Source: Sessilibacter corallicola
Lineage (GTDB): Bacteria > Pseudomonadota > Gammaproteobacteria > Pseudomonadales > Cellvibrionaceae
Reading direction: 5' to 3'
Assembly: GCF_021290925.1 (NCBI RefSeq)
Contig: NZ_JAJSLX010000001.1
Location: forward strand, 992,001-1,056,000
DNA: 64,000 nucleotides
Shown: positions 9,011-16,977 of the stretch, piece after piece
Layout of the letters: each line of letters begins with the position of its first letter
Position numbering within the stretch: the stretch's first letter is position 1
The notes under the pieces: model-generated
Databases searched by the model: none
What the model saw: the letters and a program-made list of their open reading frames with translations, nothing else
What the model was told of the DNA's origin: nothing
Made by a program: the position numbers and the translations under genes

Positions 9011-9405
9011 GGGGGCGATTAGGATTCGACGACGATGACAAAACTTTGAGTGCATGTGGTGATGACAGCCAATCACCTAAATCCAAAGCTGTACATTTAT
9101 AGTTGCAAATGATGACAACTACGGTGCTCAACTAGCTGCTTAATTGCAGCCTAGCTGATGTACCTTCTAGCCGCCACGGCCGCTAGCGGTTGCTAACAAG
9201 ATGCCTGTATCGCGTTAGGAACTGTCATTCAGAACAGGATCGCAGCAAAGTACGCTTGGGACGGCGCTGTTAAACTCTTACCAAGATCGCACTGCTCGCC
9301 CTGCCCGTTGGGCCGAATGGTGTTAAATTAATAAACGGACCTAAACATGTAGAGCTTAAAGCGGCGCATTGGCGGACGCGGGTTCAAATCCCGCCGCCTC
9401 CACCA
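9011..9405 (+). ncRNA. ssrA: Transfer-messenger RNA (tmRNA, SsrA)
   Basis: The 5' end GGGGGCGATTAGGATTCGAC and 3' end with T-arm GCGGG-TTCAAAT-CCCGC and CCA tail are diagnostic. The acceptor stem pairs 9011-9017 with 9395-9401. Its third pair is G9013-U9399, the wobble that alanyl-tRNA synthetase recognises. The resume codon is GCA at 9105, and the tag frame runs 9105-9143, coding ANDDNYGAQLAA and TAA, a proteolysis tag ending in -LAA. Trans-translation with SmpB releases stalled ribosomes and tags the nascent chain for proteases such as ClpXP. Length is ~395 nt with an encoded CCA. Confidence 0.95.
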
Positions 9406-9414
9406 ATAAAATGA

Positions 9415-9444
9415 CCCTGCCATCGCAAGATGGTGGGGTTTTTT
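9415..9444 (+). terminator. ssrA Rho-independent terminator
   Basis: A 10-bp stem (9415-9424 with 9429-9438, two G-U pairs) with a GCAA tetraloop is followed directly by six T residues, starting 10 nt after the tmRNA CCA end. Confidence 0.85.
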
Positions 9445-9506
9445 ATTGGCTGAAAGCCAGTGTTTTTAATTCTCAAATGCCTTACTTCCTAATGTCGGGG
9501 TTCAGC

Positions 9507-9571
9507 AAAGTGCAGGAAAGCACTTTGCCGCAACCGAAGGTTGCCCGTAGGGCGAGGGCCACGGATGGCCC
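9507..9571. repeat. Cluster of consecutive short hairpins downstream of ssrA
   Basis: Three perfect small hairpins follow one another: AAAGTGC/GCACTTT (9507-9526), GCAACC/GGTTGC (9530-9544) and GGGCCA/TGGCCC (9556-9571). A fourth, GCCC-GTA-GGGC at 9543-9553, competes with the second. The unit is GC-rich within AT-rich surroundings and looks like a dispersed intergenic repeat element. Copy number elsewhere cannot be judged from this window. Confidence 0.5.
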
Positions 9572-9649
9572 GAGTGAATTCCCGCCCAGACACTTGAGTT
9601 TATTTACCCTCGGCATTATTAGCCAGTGAATTATTATCACTAACCGTTG

Positions 9650-10071
9650 AGCAGGAGAGCATTTAAAAGCAGGCGATATTCTCGATATCAAACAATCGAA
9701 GAATAATGATTACCAATTAATGGTCATAAACAGCGCAGCGATAGAAACAATTGAATATTGGTTGGCGCAACATCCCAATAAATACAATTCAAAAGCACCT
9801 TTATTTTTATCGCAAAAGCGAAAGAAGGCATAATAAGGTGTATCAGCAGTAAACCGATTGGTAAAAAGTTGGTGTAAAAAGCAAAAGCGCCTTGCAACAT
9901 CGGCTCGTACACCTTACGTAAAACATCGGATACCATCAAAGAATAACAAATAACGCGTCCGTCGCCATCCTCATGCGCGCGTTTGGTCATGCCAGCGAAG
10001 CACAAATATTGGATTAACTATGTATTTTGCCAGTGGAGATTCAAGACCTATATGCCTAATTAGAGTTATAA
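9650..10071 (+). pseudogene. Decayed tyrosine integrase, C-terminal part, at the ssrA 3' side
   Basis: Translation in shifting frames gives the C-terminal half of a phage/island integrase. It reads LKAGDILDIKQSKN (9663 on), YWLAQHPNKYNSKAPLFLS, two in-frame stops at the end of that block, VSAVNRLVKSWCKK, then after a shift GSYTLRKT (the conserved HTLRKTFG-type box with His replaced by Tyr), then VAILMRAFGHASEAQILD, a stop, LCILPVEIQDLY, a stop, LEL and TAA. At least three stops and two frame changes make it dead. The family normally integrates into tRNA/tmRNA 3' ends, and it sits 250 nt beyond ssrA. No start or N-terminal half is seen. Confidence 0.8.
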
Positions 10072-10410
10072 ATTTTTCTATGTCGCCCAAAAAACCACAA
10101 AATGAAAAAGAAAATAAAGGTGCCAAGATTCGCGAATAATCAATTAAAAGTAATGATTTTAAGAACAGATAGGAATTAAAAATTTTTAAACTAAATTAAC
10201 TTATTTATAGCGTATTGAATTAAGTAAGTTCTTTTTACATACTAGTAAACATATTCAATATTAATAACTCATGTTGGCAACATAAATATCGAGGCATCAT
10301 TGCATGCAGCGAAGGTTTATGCAGTTAATAATAAAAACAGACCCCATAACTCGATTTTGGCTAGAGGTCAAAGGTTTGTAGAGACAGAGCTGCCAAATCG
10401 ATCAAATAAT
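10072..10410. other. AT-rich gap before the inverted repeat
   Basis: No reading frame is convincing here. It separates the dead integrase from the left repeat. Any promoter for the membrane protein gene in its present orientation must lie in this stretch. Confidence 0.35.
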
Positions 10411-10430
10411 TATAGATAACTAGGAATTAT
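10411..10430 (+). repeat. Left copy of 20-bp inverted repeat (putative recombination site)
   Basis: TATAGATAACTAGGAATTAT is found here on the plus strand and, identical, on the minus strand at 11987-12006. It contains AGGA, 12 nt ahead of the ATG at 10438. It has an internal near-dyad, GATAA-CTAGGAA-TTAT, like the two arms and spacer of a tyrosine recombinase core site. Confidence 0.85.
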
Positions 10431-10437
10431 AAACAAT

Positions 10438-11229
10438 ATGGGAAGTTATCGAGGGAGCTCAATCATAAAATGGGCCTACACTCTAGCAGGCCCAGTGTTA
10501 GCTCTAATTGCTTTCATCATTACTTTCTATTTTGACCCACTTAATTTCGGCAGCCAACAGCCTTTGTCTGCGATTCCAGCTTTCCTCCTATCGATAATTA
10601 TATTAATAATTAACCAAAATATAAGCACAAACCATGAAATGCAAAGAGCATCTATTTACTCTGATCGTATTTATGAGGCAATAAAAGACTACATGCATGT
10701 AACACCAGCAGGATCTCCAGAGAATGCAATGCAATATATTATTGGACGAATCCCTATTTTAAGAGAAGTTAAAAACACATCATTTAATATCGAAGGAGAG
10801 ATTGAGAGAGCTGATGAAAAATTTTACAAAACCAGCCAATATTACGAAGCAAAACAACAAATAGCCAACTATTCGACAAGAGGAATGATTTGGAAAGATT
10901 TGGGGGATAGATATGCTCTAGATAGATTTAGATCAATTCATAAGATATCGAATAAACTTTCCAAATCAAGAGAGAGTAAATACAAATTCAAATTGTTAAT
11001 TCACAATGAACCGCAGATAAATTTTATTATTCTAGAATACAAAGATGGTAACAGAGAAGTGTTATTTAATTGGGACTTTAGAGGTATAGGACAAGATCCG
11101 ACTGTGTTACTTTCAAGAGATCGTCAAATAATAGAGATGTTTTCAATTCAATATGAACATCTTTGGAGAAAGGCCTCTTTAGATCATGACAACACAGAAA
11201 CTAAATCCACCTCAGTAAAGTATGACTGA
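10438..11229 (+). CDS. Membrane protein of unknown function within the inverted-repeat-flanked segment
   Basis: A 263-residue protein. Two transmembrane helices lie near the N-terminus (about 13-30 and 42-60), then a cytoplasmic region with a helical linker (to ~150) and a C-terminal alpha/beta domain with FKLLIHNEPQINFIILEYKD and REVLFNWDFRGIGQDPTVLLS. The C-terminal pattern vaguely recalls phospholipase-D-like sensor folds but has no HKD motif, so I assign no function. Its ribosome binding site lies inside the left inverted repeat. It converges with the methyltransferase gene and their 3' ends overlap by 46 nt. AT-rich. Confidence 0.75.
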   Translation: MGSYRGSSIIKWAYTLAGPVLALIAFIITFYFDPLNFGSQQPLSAIPAFLLSIIILIINQNISTNHEMQRASIYSDRIYEAIKDYMHVTPAGSPENAMQYIIGRIPILREVKNTSFNIEGEIERADEKFYKTSQYYEAKQQIANYSTRGMIWKDLGDRYALDRFRSIHKISNKLSKSRESKYKFKLLIHNEPQINFIILEYKDGNREVLFNWDFRGIGQDPTVLLSRDRQIIEMFSIQYEHLWRKASLDHDNTETKSTSVKYD

Positions 11230-11984
11230 CAGTTTTCGTGATTATTTAGGTATTCATCCTCCCAAAGTCTCAATTTATGAGCTGCTATCTCGTTTGTGTA
11301 GTTACAAGTCCATGAAATGGTATTTTTATAGTACTCTAAAAACTCTTTTGCGTAGGGTGAAGTTCTCTTAAATAACTCAAAGTCTAGTTGCACATTGTTG
11401 AAATTGGTTTTTTGTAACAGTTTAAACATTCTGTCTAAGTCATAATGATGAAATTGGTTGCTTTTTCCAACTGCTGAATAGAGAGAGATATCTATATCGA
11501 TTCTATCATCGTGTGGCATAGGGCCGAAACGCATGGCAGCACCGTCATACTGTCTCACCACAACTTTACCTCCGGGACGGACTTTTATTTTAAGTTTGTT
11601 GATGAAAGACAATGGATCAGATAAATATGGAAAAATATTAAAAGCTAGTAATATATCTGCTTCAGGTAAGTCATTAATATCTTTAACAATATCTAAATTT
11701 TTGAAGTCATATTTGTGGGACCAACCTTTAGCCTCGCATTTCGCAGCGGATATTGTTGATTGATCTGAATCGACACCGATGAGTTTGCAATTTTTTGGTG
11801 CTATTTCGTCGAACAACCCAAGCCACAAACCAGGTCCGCATCCCAAGTCGAGAATGATTTTAGTATCTCTTTCAACAACTTCTTTGGCAAAATTTCTACG
11901 CTCTCTTAGTTTGGCCAAATGATGAGTCTTTAGCCAAGCTATTGAACTTAAAGGTCGCCCACTCTGGTTATGCCATGAAGACAT
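11184..11984 (-). CDS. Class I SAM-dependent methyltransferase
   Basis: A 266-residue Rossmann-fold methyltransferase. Motif I is ILDLGCGPGLWLGLF (residues ~44-58), then the acidic residue in KLIGVDSDQSTI, motif IV in ADILLAFNIFPYLSD and the post-IV strand GGKVVVRQYDG. The substrate is unknown. The start ATG at 11984 lies 7 nt after AGGA within the right inverted repeat. The upstream neighbour, a tyrosine recombinase on the same strand, ends 17 nt before it, so both could be read from one transcript. Its 3' end overlaps the convergent membrane protein gene by 46 nt. AT-rich and probably acquired. Confidence 0.85.
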   Translation of the reverse strand: MSSWHNQSGRPLSSIAWLKTHHLAKLRERRNFAKEVVERDTKIILDLGCGPGLWLGLFDEIAPKNCKLIGVDSDQSTISAAKCEAKGWSHKYDFKNLDIVKDINDLPEADILLAFNIFPYLSDPLSFINKLKIKVRPGGKVVVRQYDGAAMRFGPMPHDDRIDIDISLYSAVGKSNQFHHYDLDRMFKLLQKTNFNNVQLDFELFKRTSPYAKEFLEYYKNTISWTCNYTNEIAAHKLRLWEDEYLNNHENCQSYFTEVDLVSVLS

Positions 11985-11986
11985 TG

Positions 11987-12006
11987 ATAATTCCTAGTTA
12001 TCTATA
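11987..12006 (-). repeat. Right copy of 20-bp inverted repeat (putative recombination site)
   Basis: The exact reverse complement of 10411-10430. On the plus strand it reads ATAATTCCTAGTTATCTATA and forms a dyad GATAA-TTCCTAG-TTATC (11986-12002) with a 7-bp spacer, the geometry of a tyrosine recombinase core. It overlaps the recombinase stop codon (TAG, 12004-12002) and holds the methyltransferase ribosome binding site. Confidence 0.85.
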
Positions 12007-12955
12007 AAATCTCCTCCCTAATATTGGCTTTCACTACGTTTCTATATACTTCGTCGTGGTTTACATGGGTATAAATTTGGGTTGTGCTAATGCTCTGGTG
12101 ACCAAGTAGCTTTTGTACGTAAACGATATCAACGCCAGCACTTAATAACTCAGTAGCCGTAGAATGGCGGTACATGTGTGGAGTTGCGATTTTATTTATC
12201 TTCGCTTTTTTGCTGATATTCTTTAACCAAATTCTTACTGTTTGAGTGGTAGCAGGTCTGCCGATACTATTAACCAATAGAGTATCGTGCTCGGGATTAG
12301 TTACTGTTCTATAGTGAATGTAGGATTTAATTAAGTTATAGATACTGTTGTCAGTAATAAATACTCTTCTTTCACGCTGGCCTTTGCCACGAATATGTAT
12401 ATATCTTTCATTAAGATAAATATCACTTAATGATATACCAGTAAGTTCGGCGACCCGAATTCCTGTAGTAAATAGTAACTCTATCGATATCAATGTAGTT
12501 AAATCGTTGATGTTACTCTTACTTATTTTTTTGAATTCTCGAGTCTCATAGGATGTTTTTCTCAAAAGACCTAAATTCTTGGATGCCACTCGAAGTATTT
12601 TATTCAACTCATTTGTACTTAAATTACGAGGAAGCTTTGCAGGAATTCGGATTTTTAAATCCAATTTATGGAATGGCGAAGTTTCTATAACTTCTTCGTT
12701 TTCAAGCCATTTAAAAAAGGTCTTTAAACATGCCAATCTTCGTTTCATCGTTAAGGGAGTCATGTCTTTTGCAAATGATGCGTCGACGTATTTTTTTATT
12801 GAATTTCGGTCAATTCTTTTAATGAGCTTTCTAGGGCCTAGTATTTCTTGAAATGTCGCTAGGTCTCGATGGTAAGCCCTGATGGAGTGGTGGGAGAGCT
12901 TTTTTACGTAGGTTGAATAGTCTAAAAATTCAGCACAAGCTTTTTGAAGATTCAT
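12002..12955 (-). CDS. Tyrosine recombinase (XerC/D-like integrase family)
   Basis: A 317-residue site-specific recombinase. The N-terminal SAM-like core-binding domain covers about 1-90 ([20 protein letters not shown]). The catalytic domain covers about 105-317 with all expected residues: Arg167 in TTGIRVAEL, Lys191 in RGKGQRERR, His260 and Arg263 in [11 protein letters not shown], His286 in LLGHQS and the nucleophile Tyr295 in IYTHV. It looks intact and active. Its stop codon lies inside the right copy of the inverted repeat, and the methyltransferase follows 17 nt on. It differs in subfamily from the dead integrase at 9.7-10.1 kb. The most economical role is inversion of the adjacent segment, although integration of a mobile element is also possible. 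Confidence 0.92.
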   Translation of the reverse strand: MNLQKACAEFLDYSTYVKKLSHHSIRAYHRDLATFQEILGPRKLIKRIDRNSIKKYVDASFAKDMTPLTMKRRLACLKTFFKWLENEEVIETSPFHKLDLKIRIPAKLPRNLSTNELNKILRVASKNLGLLRKTSYETREFKKISKSNINDLTTLISIELLFTTGIRVAELTGISLSDIYLNERYIHIRGKGQRERRVFITDNSIYNLIKSYIHYRTVTNPEHDTLLVNSIGRPATTQTVRIWLKNISKKAKINKIATPHMYRHSTATELLSAGVDIVYVQKLLGHQSISTTQIYTHVNHDEVYRNVVKANIREEIL

Positions 12956-13119
12956 ATATCACCGTTATGCAACTTTAACCTTTATAAATCGCATAACAGT
13001 ACTATATATATAGACATTCATGTCCTAAAAATGGCGTGATTTTCTGTATTTTATTCTCCAAAACACGTATTTTCTCCCTTTTACTCTTAATGCAGGGTAA
13101 TCTAGAATGAGGTTTAGAT

Positions 13120-13148
13120 CCAAAAATAGGATACTATCTATTTTTAGG
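13120..13148 (-). terminator. Hairpin downstream of the peptidoglycan-binding protein gene
   Basis: AAAAATAG (13122-13129) pairs with CTATTTTT (13138-13145), flanked by CC and GG, about 70 nt past the stop at 13215. The T-rich arm could act as a weak terminator for the minus-strand operon. Confidence 0.4.
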
Positions 13149-13214
13149 TAAACAGGCTTTGATGCGTTGCGGTTGAGTAACTATACAGACGATAAATCTG
13201 TTCATTCATAAGGT

Positions 13215-14705
13215 TTAATAGTCAAAGGTTAAATAAGCGGACTTTATCAGTCGTATATCATCACTAGTTAATTTGTTCCGGAATTTCAGTACTGATTTTA
13301 TTAGCCAGAACCAGGAAAACGCATTAACCGCAACGGTTATAAATTTTACGATACCCACTAATATCTTTGATAATTTTACAGCTGCTTTTAGTCGAAGATT
13401 AGAAGTTTCGATAAACTGAGTCATTTTTTTTGTATTTTTCGACGAAAGTTTGTTATCAATGAATACTTTCATGTCAAAATCAGTGTCTCGAACAATGACT
13501 AATTGTTGCTTAAAATCAAAGACCGGATTTCGAAAAAACATGGACAGACCATCAGACAGTAATTTAAAGGTTTTACGTACAAAACCAACGCTTTCATTAA
13601 CCAAATTTTTTGCAATACGAACAATAACTTTCACTTTTTTGGCAATAAAATTAGCACCTTTTTTTACAAGGCCAAAAAACCATCGTGATGCTCTCTTTAA
13701 CCCATCAACTATTCTTCCAGTGAAGGTCATTTCTTTCCAGGCTTTTCCTGAGAGTTTACTGTTTACTTCTAATTCTTCAATGACTGTATTGACATCAAGT
13801 TGATTTGATGTTCCAGATGTATCACTGGCAAGATATGGAAATCCTCGGAGGTACATGGCTAGTATGTTCTTACTATGCTTAACTCTTCTTACACCAACAT
13901 CCCGCCAAAACTCTCTCAGAGCCTTGTAATCGTTGTGGTAACGATAGCTTCGTTTGTTTTTATTAACTTTTTTGAAACGTTCTAATTTTAAAGGCATTCC
14001 GTCAGGATAGATGCCTTCGACACCATACAACCAGAGTTCAATTTTCAATAGACTACCGACGCATTGTTGAATTAAGGACTGATCAGTTTTGTTTTCTCTA
14101 AGTCGTCGACTGTTTTGATTGGTGAGTTCTGTCAATGCATCAATATCGAACAGCCATTTAACGAGGTCTATACAGCTAATATTATTGGGTTTAACTCCTA
14201 ATATGATCAAGAATCGTTGCCATTGCTGCAATACGTTGTTGAATGCTTCATCACTGCTTTGCACAGTTAGGTTAAAACCCAATGTTTTTAAACGAAGGCA
14301 AATCGCTCGTTTCATAAATGAGGTATAGGGAAAGACATTCCACTTGGTAAGATTAGAGTCGTGTTCAAATGAAAACAACTCTTGTAATGCTTGCCAAGTT
14401 TGCAGACCAACCCATCCATCAATGGCTAGTCCAGCCTCTGCTTGTAAGGTCGTAATGGCGTCTTGTAAATCTCCAGAATCTTTTCCCGTGGGGTGTTTTT
14501 TAGACAAATACCCCAATTGATAAAGTCTATCTCGAAGAATAACAATAATTTCGTCATTGAGTTCGATTTTATCAAAATTGGCTTTTTCTTCGGGAATACC
14601 AACAAACCCAGAAACTTTTAATTCTTTTGCCAGATCCAATTCTTTTTCAATTAATGTCAATACTCTTAGGTCGTCTTGCGATTGTTTAATAAGTTCAATA
14701 GACAT
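13215..14705 (-). CDS. Peptidoglycan-binding-domain protein of unknown function
   Basis: A 496-residue protein. Residues ~52-112 match the PG_binding_1 fold: LRDRLYQLGYL, then LQDAITTLQAEAGLAIDGWVG and TWQAL. There is no signal peptide at the start. The middle (about 120-320) is unrecognised and charged. Residues ~330-400 form very basic amphipathic helices (WFFGLVKKGANFIAKKVKV), and ~440-475 is a hydrophobic stretch (KILVGIVKFITVAVNAFSWF) that could enter a membrane. It is the second gene of a two-gene operon, 49 nt after a small acidic protein gene. The combination suggests an exported or injected membrane-active protein, which is inference only. Confidence 0.75.
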   Translation of the reverse strand: MSIELIKQSQDDLRVLTLIEKELDLAKELKVSGFVGIPEEKANFDKIELNDEIIVILRDRLYQLGYLSKKHPTGKDSGDLQDAITTLQAEAGLAIDGWVGLQTWQALQELFSFEHDSNLTKWNVFPYTSFMKRAICLRLKTLGFNLTVQSSDEAFNNVLQQWQRFLIILGVKPNNISCIDLVKWLFDIDALTELTNQNSRRLRENKTDQSLIQQCVGSLLKIELWLYGVEGIYPDGMPLKLERFKKVNKNKRSYRYHNDYKALREFWRDVGVRRVKHSKNILAMYLRGFPYLASDTSGTSNQLDVNTVIEELEVNSKLSGKAWKEMTFTGRIVDGLKRASRWFFGLVKKGANFIAKKVKVIVRIAKNLVNESVGFVRKTFKLLSDGLSMFFRNPVFDFKQQLVIVRDTDFDMKVFIDNKLSSKNTKKMTQFIETSNLRLKAAVKLSKILVGIVKFITVAVNAFSWFWLIKSVLKFRNKLTSDDIRLIKSAYLTFDY

Positions 14706-14754
14706 GTCATACCTAATTTAGCCGATAACAGAATATTTTCTTTCGATGGTTTTA

Positions 14755-15093
14755 TTAAACAATCTTTGATTTGAAAAAACTTAGAATTTCTGATCGTAGC
14801 GCCACCCCCGATTTTACGGCAGCATCATGAGCCATTTGAGCTTGCTCAGTAACGCCGGTTTCTGCAATAAATATCTCGGCGTCCCCATCCACTTTAAATG
14901 ATGACGCTAACAGTATAGTTAATTCTACGTTGGCTTCGTCAAAAGCGCCTTTGGAAAGTTCAGGCCATTGAATTTTACCTTTATCATCGCGGCTGACTGC
15001 TGAGATCTTACCTGTATAGGTTTGAACATCTAGACTCGAAAAATCCCCACTAACTTTCACTAATTCATCGACTGCTTTACTTAATGCAGACAT
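14755..15093 (-). CDS. Small acidic protein of unknown function, operon partner
   Basis: A 112-residue protein with no signal peptide. A predicted helix (ALSKAVDELVKV) is followed by beta-rich segments (VQTYTGKISAV, ANVELTILLASSFKVDGDAEI) and a C-terminal helix (VALRSEILSFFKSK). No family is recognised. The start ATG at 15093 has a good Shine-Dalgarno (AAAAAGGAGC). It lies directly upstream of the peptidoglycan-binding protein gene and is presumably co-transcribed, so chaperone, immunity partner and structural subunit are all open. Confidence 0.7.
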   Translation of the reverse strand: MSALSKAVDELVKVSGDFSSLDVQTYTGKISAVSRDDKGKIQWPELSKGAFDEANVELTILLASSFKVDGDAEIFIAETGVTEQAQMAHDAAVKSGVALRSEILSFFKSKIV

Positions 15094-15572
15094 AAAAGCT
15101 CCTTTTTAATGATTATTAAATATAAAAACTGTAGCGACAATTTCGTTTGAATATACTCATACACCTTCAGCGCATGTACAACATTGAGTTTCCAGCAACA
15201 TAAAAGCTGACGATTTATCTATATATCGACGAAACTGCCCAAATACCTTACCACGTTAAGAGACTATTCCCGAACGTATTAATAAAGAAATGCATATTTA
15301 ATTTTTACTCGTGTTATTTCAGTCGCTTCGAGTAAATTATTTTATTTATTCGGTTAAACCTTACTTCCCGCACATGAGTCTACAAAGTAGAGTTATTCAT
15401 TAATAGTTGATTATTGTTTTTGTTAATTCAGACGCAATTATTATCTTAAAAAATACACCTATGTACAAAAAATTGAAATCACACTCATCTACGGGTACTT
15501 ATTCCAACCGACAATTAAAGAATTTGATATGTTATCACACAGATGAACATTTAAATTAATAGGAATCGTAAT
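15094..15572. other. Divergent AT-rich promoter region
   Basis: No gene is seen in 479 nt. It lies between the divergent two-gene operon (minus) and the secreted Ig-like protein gene (plus) and must hold both promoters. No distinct operator was recognised. Confidence 0.35.
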
Positions 15573-16691
15573 ATGCAGTTTATTTGTTTAAAAATAAGTA
15601 TAATATTGATTGGGCTCTTCTTTATTTTCTCCTCCAAGTCACAAGCCCAAGGTTTTGGGGGAGTAACTATTTCCTTTTCACCCTCTACCATCGAACGGGG
15701 TCAATCAACTCGTTTAACTTGGTCGTCTACAACGTTTTTTGCTCAATGTAATATCGGTGGAATAGGAATAGACCCAATTTCTAACATTCAAAGCAGAGGC
15801 TCAGTCACGCTTTCTCCAACCTCAAATGTAGAAGCATTTATTATTTGTAATAATGATTTTAATACGTTTGCTTCTGCGTCTTTAACAGTAACTGAACCTA
15901 CGAACAGTGTTTCTGTAACCTCATCGTTCAGCCCATCAACGGTTAATGTCGGTCAATCTTCAACATTTCGCTGGAGTTCTACTGGCGCTACCAATTGTTC
16001 CAGCACTGGCGCTTTATCGATATCGGGTGTGTCGGGCACACGCACAATAACACCAAGCAGTGACGATAATGTATCGGTAACGGTAACATGTTCAGGCAAC
16101 GGTAATAGCGGCACGAGTACATCAACGTTAACCGTCGTTCCTGCGCTTCCCACTATACGGTTTTTCCCTCTTCAAACAGGGCCAGGTGTGATCGCCGTTT
16201 CGTTTATTACCACCAACGCAACCTCGTGTACCAGTGAAGGCTCTGACGTCGGAACCTCTGGCACGCTCACGGCATTTGGTTTTGCCGGTGCGGTAATTCC
16301 GTTTTCATTAACCTGTACTGGTCCTGGCGGTTCAACCACAGATACCATATTTATTTTTGTTTCTGGCGGCGGCACATTCGATATCAACATTAATTCTTCG
16401 AGTCAGATTAATAGCGCGACGTCTTTACAAGCAACCACAGAAGTTAATGTGATGGATATTGTAGAAAGTTCTAATTACCAATCATTGTTAATGGATATTA
16501 ATAACGATGGTGTTAAAGATTTAATGGGTGTCGACTTACTCACACAACGATTGTACATTTTGGTGAACAGCTCGAATGGTCAACAGGCGCTCAGTAAAGT
16601 TGTTGAAGGAATTTCAGACATCAACCAATTAAACAGCGTATCAGTCAGTATCGACGGAGATATTGTTGTAACCACCACCACGCAGCATTAA
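15573..16691 (+). CDS. Secreted protein with Ig-like repeats and a dockerin/VCBS-like calcium loop
   Basis: A 372-residue protein with a signal peptide (LKISIILIGLFFIFSS, cleavage after SQA near residue 25). At least two repeats share the pattern FSPST(I/V)..GQS(T/S)...WSST with a cysteine pair (about residues 33-105 and 117-188). A third, more divergent repeat (~192-265) follows. The end has LLMDINNDGVKDLMGVDLLT, a D-x-N-x-D-G-x-x-D calcium loop of the VCBS/FG-GAP type. It is probably cell-surface or exported. There is no catalytic domain. A strong hairpin terminator follows. Confidence 0.75.
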   Translation: MQFICLKISIILIGLFFIFSSKSQAQGFGGVTISFSPSTIERGQSTRLTWSSTTFFAQCNIGGIGIDPISNIQSRGSVTLSPTSNVEAFIICNNDFNTFASASLTVTEPTNSVSVTSSFSPSTVNVGQSSTFRWSSTGATNCSSTGALSISGVSGTRTITPSSDDNVSVTVTCSGNGNSGTSTSTLTVVPALPTIRFFPLQTGPGVIAVSFITTNATSCTSEGSDVGTSGTLTAFGFAGAVIPFSLTCTGPGGSTTDTIFIFVSGGGTFDININSSSQINSATSLQATTEVNVMDIVESSNYQSLLMDINNDGVKDLMGVDLLTQRLYILVNSSNGQQALSKVVEGISDINQLNSVSVSIDGDIVVTTTTQH

Positions 16692-16716
16692 TTATTTTTC
16701 AATTTAAATAACTGTT

Positions 16717-16748
16717 AAGCACCATAATTTAATTATGGTGCTTTTTTT
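16717..16748 (+). terminator. Rho-independent terminator
   Basis: A perfect 12-bp stem (AGCACCATAATT 16718-16729 with AATTATGGTGCT 16731-16742; the innermost pairs open as the loop) is followed by a T-run, 26 nt after the Ig-like protein stop. Confidence 0.85.
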
Positions 16749-16977
16749 AAAACTTAAACTTTTCAATGGCGACAAATAACTCACTCTTCCACAGTTGCAT
16801 TCAATAATTTCGACGCCTCTATATTTCCTACTGATTGACCGCTGCTACAACATCACACTTTAGAAAAGGCTAATTTAAGCTCAAATTTACAAGCCAGCAA
16901 AAACGATTGCCAACAAGATAATTTCACTTTATACAGTGCTAAAATTTTTATACGTGTTGATATGAGCAAGCGTTTTT

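Noticed and set aside
9361-9405. An isolated tRNA gene
   Set aside because: It is the tRNA-like 3' half of the tmRNA, pairing with 9011-9017.
9724-10005. Minus-strand 93-codon frame
   Set aside because: It is antisense to the decayed integrase, whose plus-strand fragments match a known family.
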